From Lactarius indigo (taxonomy: Eukaryota; Basidiomycota; Agaricomycetes; Russulales; Russulaceae), in contig JAFKAC010000022.1 in assembly GCA_025766275.1 (NCBI GenBank), forward strand, positions 186,001 through 250,000: a DNA stretch of 64,000 nucleotides, written 5' to 3'. The stretch's first letter is position 1; every line of letters begins with the position of its first letter. Below, piece after piece: positions 1-11,800 of this stretch. The position numbers and the translations under genes are program-made. The notes under the pieces are model-generated. The model did no database searches, had not been told where the DNA came from, and saw only the letters and a list, made by a program, of their open reading frames with translations.

Positions 1-232
1 TGCAGTTGAACTATATCAACGCGTTACACCTGTTATACTCTGTGCACTAGCAAGATCAAGTGTAGAGAAGTGTTAGACACTTCGGACGAGGAGTCCTACA
101 TTACAGAGTAGTGCTGCACCTTGTGCCACACTTTACCACTCGTATTTCATAGCAATAAGACAACAGAGGTCTTCGCTTGATACTTGTGCGATTCAGAACC
201 TTTAGAATCCACGCCCCTGCTAGGGCGTAACA
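1..232 (+). repeat. LTR of family L4, 3' part (cut by window edge)
   Basis: Near-identical inverted copy of part of the LTR at 19387-19874. It ends in GGGCGTAACA at 232. The next base opens an uninterrupted Gypsy gag frame, so an L4 element or solo LTR has inserted into gag of element A. The 5' LTR and first half of A's gag should lie left of the window. Confidence 0.75.
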
Positions 233-1084
233 CGCAAGGGGTTCAAAATGGCAGGAGAGGACATCGACAAGTACGTCAACGACTTCGAACAGCTGGCATG
301 GAAGGCTCACTATCATCTCAACGAACCACAAACCATTGACCTCTTCACGTCGGGGTTGCCCAAGGAGCTGTTCAAAAACACATTCCAGTTTGATGATCCA
401 GTCACATTCGATGATTGGAAAAGAGCCGTCCTCAAGCGACAGAAGAACTACATACACCTCAAGGCGAGGCTCAACGAGTACAAGAACACGACAACACAGC
501 CAAAAAAGCAAAGCGGCAACGCGGGATGGACGCTTCCACAGAATCTGCCACAAACCAACCCCTGGGCAATGGACACTTCAGCCGACCGCGCCAAAGTAAG
601 GCTCGCGGGGTCCGAGGATATCGACTTCAACAAGCTCCCGCATCACAACTGGCCCACGCCGCCATTCCCACCGCGAGGAGGACCTGGAGCTCAAGGGCGA
701 GGAAGAGGAGGATCTCGAAGGGACCTAAGGAACGTCCTTTGTTATAATTGTCACGCTCCAGGCCACCTCTCACAAAATTGTCCATACCCACGCACCCAGC
801 AGCAGTGGCCAGCCCCTCCATCCAGCAGCCACATGACCGAAACCACCGGGTACCCTCAAGGGCCCGTCTCGCAGTACGCACCGTCGCAATACACACCATC
901 GCTGCCAGGATACATGTCGCCGGCGCCAAGCGCAACGCCCGCGCCCCAAATCAACGCGGCAAGCACAAAAACGGCAGGAGAACAGGCGAAGGAATGGCTC
1001 ATGCAGGTGGCCAATAGTACGGATGAGGTGAAAGACCTCATACTTCAAGATTTGTGGGGAAAAGAGGGTTTTCGGGATGCCTGA
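233..1084 (+). pseudogene. gag: Element A Gag, 5'-truncated
   Basis: C-terminal half of a Gypsy Gag, the structural protein of the cytoplasmic virus-like particle. The frame is open from 233; the ATG at 248 is internal, since element C has the same segment in the middle of its Gag. It contains the Gag core (about residues 1-110) and one CCHC zinc knuckle, CYNCHAPGHLSQNC, at 740-781, expected to bind element RNA. A Pro/Gln-rich tail follows. It ends in GFRDA-stop and overlaps pol in the -1 frame. The N-terminal half is missing because of the L4 insertion upstream. No premature stop occurs in the retained part. Confidence 0.85.
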
Positions 1085-2553
1085 ACCCATCAGTCTGGGT
1101 GAGGGCTCTTCAATGTAATTCCGTAATCGTGACAACGCGCTATCGATCTATGCAAATCCCAGTAACTGTCCGAACGAATTACCAAATGACTGAAACAAAG
1201 GCGCTAGTTGACTCCGGCGCAACCGACAATTTCATTCGACCAAGCATGGCAGCCCGGGCCGGCATCCCGGTGCAGCCACTAGAAACGCCTCGCAAAATAT
1301 GGAATATAGACAACACAGAGAACAAAGCTGGGTTAATCACTCATTACGTTAACCTAGAAGTGAAAACACGGGGACAGATAAAACAAATGACCTTCTTGGT
1401 CACCGATCTTGGAAGTGAAGACATGGTGTTGGGCTATCCATGGCTGAGCGCCTTTGAACCAACCATCAGTTGGGCTACCGCAACCATACACCCCGACATG
1501 CAGCCAATAGTATTGGCCACTACGGAGGCGCTACTACTGACGACAACTGTTCGAGCCCTCATTACAGCTGAAAAAGAAGACATCGTACGAACGCTAGAAG
1601 AGGAAACATGTGCCAGAGCCACTACCTCGACGGAATTAGCCATACAGGCAAAACAACAGCAAACGGCAGCGTTGCTCCCTCGCGAGTACGCGAAGTTTAG
1701 CAAACTTTTTGACGAGCAAGCCTCGCATCGCTTTCCCCCGGCAAGGCCATGGGATCATGCGATAGACTTCAAACCATCCGCACCGGCCGCTATTGACTGC
1801 AAAATATACCCCATGACTCAAAAAGAGGAGGGCGAACTCAAGGAATTTCTGGACGAAAAGCTGGCACAGGGGTACTTACGCCCTTCAATATCCCCGTACA
1901 CGTCCTCCTTTTTCTTTATCAAAAAGAAGGACAGAAAACTACGCCCAGTGCAGGACTACCGGGTCATCAACTCTCACACCGTTCGGAATCAATATCCGCT
2001 GCCTTTGATCCAGGACCTCATTCTCGACCTCAGCAATGCCCATATTTACACGAAACTTGACATCCGATGGGGTTACAACAACATACGCATTCGCGACGGC
2101 GATCAGGAAAAAGCAGCATTCAAAACCAAATTCGGCCTCTTCGAACCCACGGTCATGTTCTTCGGCCTCACCAACTCCCCCGCGACTTTCCAGGCAATGA
2201 TGAATCACATCTACCGCAACACCATAGCCAAGCACGAACGGCTGGGCACCACGATACGTGTCTACATGGATGACATTGGAATCGCGACTCACTTCGATCA
2301 TGATTTGACAGCCCACACTGTGGCGGTCCGGGACGTTTTACGTGTGGCGGAAGAGCACGACCTCTATTTCAAGCTGGAGAAGTGCCTCTTTCATCAACTG
2401 CGTATGGATTACCTGGGGGTAATCCTTGAAAGGGGGGTGACCAGAATGGATCCCGTAAAAGTTCAAGGCATCAAAGACTGGCCGACGCCGATGAAGGTCA
2501 AAGATGTCCGATCCTTCCTCGGCTTCTGCAACTTTTACCGACTCTTCATACGC
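1054..2553 (+). pseudogene. pol: Element A Pol, protease and reverse transcriptase part
   Basis: Reads in the -1 frame relative to gag. The aspartic protease motif LVDSGATDNF lies near 1204-1233. The reverse transcriptase domain lies at about 1690-2550, with the catalytic YMDD (YMDDIGIA) near 2263-2286. The frame is open up to the point where the LTR of element B begins at 2554, inside the conserved segment SFLGFCNFYR. Pol resumes at 8878 in the same frame once B and one 5-bp target duplication are removed. The apparent downstream coding up to 2721 is LTR sequence and not part of the protein. Confidence 0.88.
1057..1072 (+). promoter_or_regulatory. Candidate -1 ribosomal frameshift sites, gag-pol of A
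   Basis: Two heptamers fit the X XXY YYZ rule in the gag frame: G GGA AAA at 1057-1063 and G GGT TTT at 1066-1072, just before the gag stop at 1082-1084. Pol is open in the -1 frame across this region. Only the GGGTTTT site is also found in elements C and D, so it is the better candidate. No downstream pseudoknot was assessed. Confidence 0.5.
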
Positions 2554-2992
2554 TGTCACGAACGCCCCTATCTTTTCTCACCCTTCCCTTCTCTCTTCTT
2601 CTCGTGCTGTTCTGCTGGCATCTGCACTGCTGGCATTTGTTCTGCTGGCATCTGCCTCACTGGCATCTGCCTCGCTGGCATTGTATTGCCTCGCTGGCAT
2701 CCCCGGACGTTAGCTATATAAACCCTGTAACATACCCTGTATTTCCTTAGCTTTGGCTTCGTCAATCTACTGTCTTGTCCCTCAGCACAGTCCTCTCTTC
2801 TCTATCACAGCCCTCTTCTCTATAGCCTAGCTCTTGTGCTTGAACAAGAGGACCTTTGTCACTGTCCAGTTGACAGCGGCAATTGTATCAGAACTTAGGA
2901 GCCCATCCACTCAGTGGGGGTCCAACTCTGAGTCCTTTGCCTCAGGCAGGATCAGTTACAGAACGAACGCACGCCCCGGCAGTGGCGTGACA
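2554..2992 (+). repeat. 5' LTR of element B
   Basis: Begins TGTCACG and ends CGTGACA. U3 holds a short tandem array of CTGGCAT-containing 15-mers at about 2612-2690, with one unit more than in the 3' LTR. The TATA box TATATAAA is at 2715-2722. The presumed transcript start is near 2747, where TTAGCTTTGGCTT (2747-2759) is the exact complement of the primer-binding site. Confidence 0.93.
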
Positions 2993-3006
2993 TAAGCCAA
3001 AGCTAA
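2993..3006 (+). other. Primer-binding site of B, self-complementary type
   Basis: Immediately downstream of the 5' LTR. AAGCCAAAGCTAA (2994-3006) is the exact reverse complement of 13 nt at 2747-2759, about 32 nt after the TATA box start. The site does not begin with the TGG expected for a tRNA 3' end. This matches the self-priming arrangement known for Tf1/sushi-type elements, where the mRNA 5' end folds back and primes reverse transcription. Confidence 0.75.
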
Positions 3007-3026
3007 CAACCTCAGAACTAGCCACC

Positions 3027-4736
3027 GTGGCTAGCATCGAACTCGACCTTCTCCCTGACAATCAGTGGACCGAAGTCTTCCGTCATTGGAACAACGACTT
3101 GCCGATACACGTTCTCGGGTGTGCTTATTGGAACACCTCACATACAGACAGACGCGGAGGCTACCGAGCCCTCCTAAACGAACGAATCTATAATCTCGAC
3201 TTCATAAACCATCGCTGGCACGTCCTTGAAAAGCGTGGTACTGAATTCTTCACTAAATCATCCCTCGCCATCCCTCGCAATAACGACGTCGGTCTTGGCT
3301 GGTGGAACCCAGAAGACGACGAGAACCCCGAATGATATCACCTCGACCACCCCGAAACCTTCCCCGAGCCAACTGCACCAGTTCGCATAAACTCTCCTGT
3401 CGAGGAGGACCATCCTATCGAAAACGAGGACGTATCTGTTGAAACGTCAGCACCAGACAACCTCACCACCGCACTAGACAACGTACCCATCGACGCCCCA
3501 GACTTTTGGCACCAGATCGCAGCTGCCTCGACACCCGTCTCACCTGTATTCCCACCTATTCTTACCATCACCGCACCGCCCGTTATCACCTCATCAGCAC
3601 CCGCCATGTCCTCAGGACCCGCAGCCAGCGCCTCTTCGGGAGGGAAGCTCAGCGGCAACGCCCCAGCCATATTCGATGGCTCCCGTGATAAGTCAAAAAA
3701 ATTCCTTCGAGAATTCGACCTGTATCGTGGCATGAACGAAGACTCGTCAGTTATCAGATCGCCCTATCAACGCGTGTTCCTTGCGCTATCCTTTATCCGA
3801 GGACCCAATGTCGACGATTGGGTCGACACCCAGCTCGAGGGACTTCGAGCAAAAGTTAGTGGTACGACGACGACGGCCGCTATCCCAAAAACAGAAGAGT
3901 CGTTGTGGAACGACTTCGTCACCGGCTTCAAATCAGCTTACACCAACATTACCGAGAAGCAGGACGCTTACCAGCTCCTGAAAGCGCTCCAAATGAAAGG
4001 AGCAGACCTCGACACGTATACCGCCACGTTCCAGAACCTTGCCGCAAAGGCAGGATACGCCCTTGACGCCGCAGCCACAGTCGACCTCTATTCGGGAGGA
4101 TTGCCGCATGGCCTTTTATCGGCCATCTTAAAACGCGATAACGTGCCGGAAACATTCACGCAATGGGTCGAATCGGCACAAAAAGAACAACGCAAATACG
4201 CGATGCTTCGCGCTCGTGTAGGCCTCAACGATGGAGGCAAAAAGATCGGTGGAAGGACTAAACAAGAGTGGTCTCAGCTGTTCAATTCAAACAGCAACCA
4301 AGGGGGAGGACGATGTACCAATAACCAGCTCAACCAACAGACCGCAACCCCAATCCGCGATCCCGATGCGATGGACGTCGATCGCGCTCGCATCGCGCTG
4401 ACTGACGAAGAAATGCAGCGTTGCCAATCAGAAGGCCGCTGTTTCCACTGTTTCGGTAAAGGCCACCTATCACACGATTGCCCGAAACGATCGACCGGCC
4501 AAGCTAGTGGTGGAACGACAACGATTCGCCAGAACGACAATCGCCGCGGAAATACAACTTCCGCACGCATCGCCGAAGTCGAACCAACCTCAGCACTAGT
4601 AGCATCCGCTCCCAGCACCTCTGCGCCGACCCAACCCAAGAAGAATGGTGACAGTTTCGTCGCCCAGGTCTGCGCCATGAAAAACGACGAGAAAGAGGCC
4701 ATTCTCGACGCACTCTTCACGGACGAGGATTTTTAG
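3027..4736 (+). pseudogene. gag: Element B Gag, one in-frame TGA
   Basis: Structural Gag of about 570 codons from the ATG at 3027, the first after the primer-binding site. The frame is broken only by TGA at 3333-3335, which is likely an old CGA or TGG codon; the same frame stays open from 3336 to the ATG at 3606 and beyond. The N-terminal part (residues 1-100) resembles the first 100 residues of the C and D Gags in its spaced Trp/Tyr pattern. A Pro/Thr-rich linker follows, then the capsid-like core (about 3650-4250). A CCHC knuckle, CFHCFGKGHLSHDC, lies near 4441-4482. Pol follows in the -1 frame. Translation may still restart at 3606. Confidence 0.85.
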
Positions 4737-7700
4737 CCAGCTCGGATCCCACGGCCTGGGTTCGAGCCTTCCAAGTAGACAGCATGTACGTATGCTGACG
4801 AAATAGCCTGCAAATATCAGTCATTTTCCAATCTACTTGCGAAACGGCCGAAATCGCGCTTGTTGACAGTGGCGCAACCGAAAACTTCATCCATTCTCGA
4901 GTTGCTCAACGGTTAAAACTCCCTACACGACAACTTGCCACGCCTCGAACAATTTGGAACGTCGATGGCACCGAGAATCGAGCAGGACGAATCGATAAAT
5001 ATATCGCGTTGAAAGTACAGCTTGGAAATCGACACGCGACTCAGCGTTTCTATGTTACTGACCTAGGGAGCGATGACATCCTGTTAGGATATCCGTGGCT
5101 CCAGCAATTCGAACCAATAATCGATTGGAAGCAGGGAATACTCACCCCGGAACCCCTCCACCTCTCTACCCTCCTCGTACCCATAACACGTCGATCCACC
5201 ACGATCCAAGTCGAAGCCCCCGACGGGGGAGACGCATTCGAGGTCCAGGACGACCCCTGCAGCCCAGAAACGAACCCGATCGACGATCAGGCGCAGAGAT
5301 CGAAACCTGCAGTAGAAAAGAGTCAACACCAGACGCTATCCCCTTACCTGGTCGTAAGGGCAGCCGCTTTTAACGAATGGCAGTCGCTTGTAGACGCCAT
5401 CGACCCCTGGGAAGCTGGAGACGAGCTATATATCAGAATACCAGGAGAGGAGGCGATCCGAGGAACGAACATAGCTCAACAATGGGCTATAGAGGCGAAT
5501 AAAGACAAGGCAAAGTTAACTGAAGATTCGATCCCCGCCGAATACCGCCGCCACATCAAGGTATTTTCCGAAGCAGAATCTCAACGCTTCCCACCATCAC
5601 GTGACTGGGATCATGCAATCGAGCTCGCCCCGGACGCGCCTGCCACCCTCGACTGTAAAGTGTACCCCCTAACTAAGGATGAACGGGGGGCACTACGAAA
5701 ATTCTTAGATGAACATCTGGCAAAGCAGTACATCTGCCCATCACACTCCCCCTATGCCAGCCCCTTTTTCTTTATTAAGAAAAAGGATGGAAAACTACGG
5801 CCAGTCCAAGACTATCGACGCCTAAACCAACACACCATCCGCAACACGTACCCTCTTCCCCTCATTAAAACCCTCACGGAAGGCCTCAGAGGCAGCCGCC
5901 TTTACACCAAATTTGACATCAGGTGGGGGTATAATAACGTGCGAATTAAGGAAGGCGATGAATGGAAAGCAGCCTTTAAAACAGAGGAAGGACTGTTCAA
6001 ACCGCGCATCATGTTTTTTGGGCTGACCAACTCACCCTCTACCTTCCAAGCTATGATGGACACCATCCTACGCACCCAGCTGAAGGCAGAGAGTCGCCGC
6101 TATGTCTTCGACTACATGGATGACATCCTCATCGCCACCCCAGATGACCTCTCTCTACATCGTGCTGTTGTCCATGAGGTACTCGACATCCTGGAACGAG
6201 AAAGCCTCTTCCTTAAACCAGAAAAATGCACCTTCGAAGCACGACGAGTAGAGTATCTTGGACTCATCCTCGAAGGCGACAAAATTGAAGCTGACCCCAC
6301 TAAACTTGCTGGGCTCAGAAACTGGCCTCGTACCCTTACGACGGTTAAACAAGTACGCAGCACCTTAGGCGTCTTTGGATATCAACGACCCTTCATTCCA
6401 GGCTTTGCTGACATTGCTCGACCACTCACTAACCTCCTAAAGAAAGACTGCCCCTTTGTCTGGACATCTGAGTGCACTGCAGCCATCGATAGACTTGTTA
6501 CCATCCTCACCAGCGCTCCAGTCCTCTGGCAACCTGACCTAAGTGCCCCCTTCGAAGTGGAAGTAGATGCTTCTGCCTTTGCCACGGGTGGGATCCTATA
6601 TCAGCGTGATGCCAACCAAAAACTCCGCCCAGTCGCCTATCACTCTAAAACATTCAATGCGGCAGAGCGCAACTACGATATCCATGACCGTGAACTCCTT
6701 GCAGTTATCACTGCCCTTAAAGAGTGGCGACACTTCCTCCTCGGCTCCCCACACCCGGTCATTATCTATACTGATCATGCGAACCTCCAGTACTACAAAC
6801 AGCCCCACAAGATCAACCGACGTGTCGCCCGCTACATCCCCTTGCTTGGGGAATACAACCTCAAACTCATCCACAAACCAGGTGCCACTAACCGTGCTGA
6901 TGCTCTCTCTCGACGACCTGACCATGATGATGGTTCCACCGACAACCAAGACATCACCGTCCTCCCCACACAACTGTTCGCCCGTGCTACTCAGCTCTCC
7001 TCTCTTGCGCGGGATGTTCGCACCCTCCAATTGTCGCATATCCCCACGATTCTGCACTGGAAAGCCACTTACGATTTATCCTTTTTTGACGATTCCTGGT
7101 GGCATGACGGCCACCTCGTGGTCGTGGAAGACCCCGATCTTAGGAGGGGGGTAATTTCCCTCTATCACGACTCCCCTAGTGCTGGTCACCCAGGAATCGC
7201 CAACACACATGCCCTTATTACACGCGACTACTGGTGGCCAGGAATGCGAAACACCATTATAGCCTATGTCAAAGGCTGCACTGCTTGTCAGGCAAACAAA
7301 GCTATCTCCCATCGGCCTCGACCCCCACCCTTTCCCATTGTTACCAACCCCTCAGCACGACCATTTGAAACAGTAACAATGGACTTCATTACTAAACTTC
7401 CCCCCTCTTATGGATTTAACTCCATTCTAACAATCACAGACCATGATTGCACCAAAGGCACGATATTTATCCCCTGCAAAGAATCGATCGATGGTCCGGG
7501 AGTGGCAGCACTTTATCACCGACACGTCTACCCCCATTTTGGACTACCAACTCGTGTTATCACTGATAGAGATCCTCGTTTCGCCTCAGCCTTCTCTCGA
7601 CAACTATGCAAGTCCTTGGGTATCACACAAAACATCTCCACAGCCTATCACCCACAAACAGATGGCCAATCGGAATGGTCTAACCAGTGGTTAGAACAGT

Positions 7701-8437
7701 ACCTGCGCTTCTTCTGTAACGGTCGGCAGACGGATTGGGTAGATTGGCTCCCCTCAGCCCAGTTTGCGCACAACAGTTGGCCAAATGCCACCACGCGTCA
7801 AACACCATTTGACCTCCTCATGGGTCACACTCCTCGCACCCCGGGTGCCCACACCGTCAATCACAATGCCCCATCCGTTAGCGAACGACTTACCGCCATC
7901 ACAGATGCGTGCACACTGGCACAGCGAAGTATCAAGGTGGCTCAAGAAGCGACTACTAGAGCCCCTTCTTCCTTTGTTCCATACAAGGAAGGTGATCTGG
8001 TCTGGCTAGAAGCAAAGAACCTTGCCACATCGCACCCCACCGCTAAATTAGCTCCGAAGCGTTATGGTCTGTTCCCCATCACTAAGGTCATTTCCCATGT
8101 CGTCTACCAACTCGCACTCCCGCCAACATGGAAAATTCACAATGTCTTCCATGCATCCCTTCTTCTTCCCTATCAAGAAACCACTGAACACGGCCCAAAC
8201 TTCTCGCGACCAGCCCCCAACCTTATCAATGGAGCGGAAGAATATGAAGTTGAAGAAATTCGCGACTCACGCAGACGACGCCGTCAACTCCAGTACCTTG
8301 TCAAGTGGAAAGGATATCCCGATGCGGACAACACCTGGGAACCCCACGGCAATGTCCATGCCCCTGACCTTGTACAGGCGTTCCATGACATGTATCCGGA
8401 CGCCATTCGCTTTGGTGACGTGGAAGTCACCCCTTAG
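4733..8437 (+). pseudogene. pol: Element B Pol polyprotein, one TGA near its start
   Basis: Open in the -1 frame from the gag end except for TGA at 4796-4798; from 4799 to 8437 it is uninterrupted. Domains in order: aspartic protease (LVDSGATENF near 4859-4888), reverse transcriptase (about 5560-6420, YMDDILIA near 6114), RNase H (about 6550-6920, with the TDH and DALSRR motifs), an HHCC zinc-binding integrase N-terminus (about 7183-7300), the integrase core with DFITK, DRDPRF and the Glu of TDGQSEWSNQ (about 7380-7690), and a C-terminal chromodomain (YEVEEI...LVKWKGYPDADNTWEP, about 8244-8350) expected to steer integration to chromatin. The stop is 11 bp before the 3' LTR. All catalytic residues I can identify are kept, so this is the least damaged enzyme set of the plus-strand Gypsy copies. 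Confidence 0.9.
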
Positions 8438-8448
8438 AACAGGGGTAA

Positions 8449-8872
8449 TGTCACGAACGCCCCTATCTTTTCTCACCCTTCCCTTCTCTCTTCTTCTCGT
8501 GCTGTTCTGCTGGCATCTGTGCTGCTGGCATTTGTTCTGCTGGCATCTGCCTCGCTGGCATTGTATTGCCTCGCTGGCATCCCCGGACATTAGCTATATA
8601 AACCCTGTAACATACCCTGTATTTCCTTAGCTTTGGCTTCGTCAATCTACTGTCTTGTCCCTCAGCACAGTCCTCTCTTCTCTATCACAGCCCTCTTCTC
8701 TATAGCCTAGCTCTTGTGCTTGAACAAGAGGACCTTTGTCACTGTCCAGTTGACAGCGGCAATTGTATCAGAACTTAGGAGCCCATCCACTCAGTGGGGG
8801 TCCAACTCTGAGTCCTTTGCCTCAGGCAGGATCAGTTACAGAACGAACGCACGCCCCGGCAGTGGCGTGACA
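8449..8872 (+). repeat. 3' LTR of element B
   Basis: Same ends and TATA box as the 5' LTR, one 15-bp U3 repeat fewer, three substitutions by eye. The short purine run AACAGGGGTAA at 8438-8448 just before it is the likely plus-strand primer (polypurine tract). Confidence 0.93.
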
Positions 8873-11800
8873 TACGTGGCTTCACAACTCACGCCAAGCC
8901 ACTCACCAAATTAACGCGAAAGGATGAAGAATGGCGATGGACAGAAGAGGAAGACAAAGCATTCAACACATTGAAGCGCCTTGTCACAGAAGAACCAGTA
9001 TTGGCACACCCCGTACTTCAAGATCCGTTTGAGCTAGAAGTAGACGCCTCGGGCTACGTGGTGGGAGCCGTACTATTACAAAAGAAATCTGACGGAAAGC
9101 GACACCCCATAGGCTACTACTCTGCAACACTCTCTGAAGCAGAGAGAAATTACGACATTTACGACCTGGAGCTACTCGCCATAGTCAAAGCTCTACGAAA
9201 CTGGAGACCGCTACTCGCGGGAGCCCCACACAAAATCAAGATTTACTCAGACCACCTAAACCTAAAATACTGGAAATCGCCGCAAAAGATCAGCAGGCGG
9301 GTTGCAAGGGAAGTACTCGAGCTCTCAGAATACGACTTTGAAATTCACCACATCAAGGGAACGAACAATGGGAGAGCCGACGCGCTGTCACGCCGACCGG
9401 ACTACAATCAGGGGACCGAAGACAACAACGAAGTGGTGGTGTTGCCACCCGAAGTCTTCGTCCGAACCCTCAACACGGCACGAACATTCGTTCTCAACCC
9501 AAATTTGACGCAACCGCGGCATCAACAAGACGAAGAAGTCATCAAGATGTGGGTAGACCCCCATCAACTAAAAAAGATACAAGGAGAATGGTACAAGGAC
9601 GGCAGGTTCGTAATAACAGGACCAGCGTCGACGCATCGTGTACTGATCCACGATCACCACGACTTACTGATACACGGACACCCTGGGATTGCGAGGACAC
9701 AACGAATCCTGGAGAGGCACTACTGGTGGCCGCGACTGCGAAAAGACGTGTACAAATACATTCAAGGGTGTGCCGAATGTCAACGAAACAAGGTCAACAC
9801 GCGCCCTATACGAGCGGCCTTACACCCTATCACGCCCACACTCGACGCCACCCCTTTTCAAACCGTGGCAATCGACTTTATCACCAAACTGTCAGAATCG
9901 AAAGGAAGCGACAGCATCCTCACCGTCATGGACCACGACTGTAGCAAGGCTTCAGTGTTCATACCCTGTGGAGAGGCAATATCCGCGGAAGAAACTGCAG
10001 CATTGTACGTCACCCATGTCTTTAAATGATTCGGACTACCGCGCAAAATCATCAGCGACCGAGACCCTCGATTCACGTCCAAGTTCACGAGGGAGGTGTG
10101 CAGAATTCTAGGGGTTCAGCAGAATATATCCACGGCATACCATCCACGCACTGATGGACAATCAGAAAGAACCAACCAGTGGCTGGAACAATACTTGCGC
10201 TTCTGGGTAAATGAGCGCCAAGATAACTGGACCGCTTATCTGCCAATCGCGGAATTCGCGCACAATAATTGGCCTCATGAGCACACCAAGCAATCGCCGT
10301 TCCAACTCCTGATGGGATATGATCCTCAAGCCGATTGGACGGATAAGCCATCCCCTATTCCCCAGGTGACCGCACGGCTGACGCAGCTAAAAGAAGCTAG
10401 AGATACTGTGCAACGCCTTATGAAAAAGGCACAAGAAGCATGGGTGCGCAATAAAGATACGCCCAAGTTTCACGTCAACGACCTCGTGTGGCTGGAAGGG
10501 AAACACCTCCAAACCAATCAGCCCACGGCAAAATTAGCGGCGCGACGCCACGGACCATTCCGGGTGATTCAGGTGATGTCACCCTACAATTATCGATTGG
10601 AACTTCCCACGCAGTGGAGTATACATCCAGTGTTCCACATCGATCTCCTCACCCCGTACAAACAAACTCCCTTACACGGGGAGAACTTCGCACGACCACC
10701 TCCAGAACTTATCGATGGAGAAGAGGAATACGAAGTCGAGGCCATTCTGGACTCCCAGCACTTCGGCAGGGGAAGACGCCTTCAGTATCTTGTCAAATGG
10801 AAGGGGTATCCAGACTCGGAGAATCAGTGGGTCAGCAAGGATGACGTCTTTGTGCCGGAGGCCATTCGTCTGTATCAGGAAACGCGGACACACGGGAAAA
10901 CGATTAAAACGAGCAGGGCAGAGACAGAGGAAAGTCATCCCCACTTCCTCCGCTCTACCATTACCACTCTCATGCCCACTTCCCCACTTCGACATGTCAC
11001 ACAAGCGGCACTCCTCAACTCCCTCGCGCAAGACGCACGCGCCCTTCTGGCCGAAGACGACGACACTGAGATACCCAACACTCAGCTCACCCCATGGACT
11101 CCTCTTAGACCAGCAGAGGGGCCCATCACCGCACAAGAATGGGCGCATGTCATCACCTGATTCCCTGACCCCGCAACAATGCCCGATGACGATGGACATG
11201 GAATCGTCCATGTCTTCCGCAACGATGCCGGGGAGCGCGAACCCATCGCCGCCATTCCCCCCAGTAACGACCTCATCGGCGTTCGCGGAATTTTCCTGTG
11301 TGACGACGAGCGCACAAGCTCTGATGGAGTACGAGTTGGAGGGCTGGAAGAAGGTAGCGGCAGAGTGGCAGAAGGAGCAGCTGAACGCAGCGGCGGCGCG
11401 ACTGAGGGAGATGCGGGAGCGCAGGGAATGGTGGCGGCTGCTGAGGCTGGCCATGACGACGACGATTACTACCCGGCGAGACACCCCCTCCTTCGAACGA
11501 AACGCGACCCTACTGATCCCCGCATCACGCCATGGCTTGTCTACACTGACGGCTCCCCCATGTTCCGAGGATGTCTGCGAGTCCCTGGCGCAGCACCAAC
11601 ACGCAACTTCACCGCAGCCGAAGACCCGGTGCACGTCATTGCGCCTGAGGGGTTCAGGGCTAATCGATGACCCCATCATATTGCGTACCCCATCACCAGG
11701 CCGGACGGCGTCGAAAGAGACGCTTCCCACGTCCAACTAATCGGAGGGGCGGAGCCCATGATTTTGGGGGTCATACCAGGTTCGCCTCATGTTTATGGCA

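Larger units (their letters stand above)
2554..8872 (+). mobile_element. Complete Ty3/Gypsy chromovirus B (family G3)
   Basis: A 6319-bp element with LTRs of 439 and 424 bp bounded by TGTCACG...CGTGACA. The target duplication is TACGC at 2549-2553 and TACGT at 8873-8877, differing by one C-to-T transition. The LTRs differ by three substitutions and one 15-bp repeat unit by eye, so the insertion is fairly young. The gag and pol frames are nearly intact, with two in-frame TGA codons (3333 and 4796). It is inserted in the reverse transcriptase region of element A. It is more distant from A, C and D than those are from one another, and lacks their long C-terminal pol extension. Confidence 0.93.

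Noticed and set aside
1057..1063. GGGAAAA as the main frameshift site
   Set aside because: Present in A only; C has GGGAAAG and D a different sequence, while GGGTTTT is shared.
2554..2721. Pol coding continuing to 2721
   Set aside because: The reading frame merely runs into the LTR of element B; the true continuation is at 8878.
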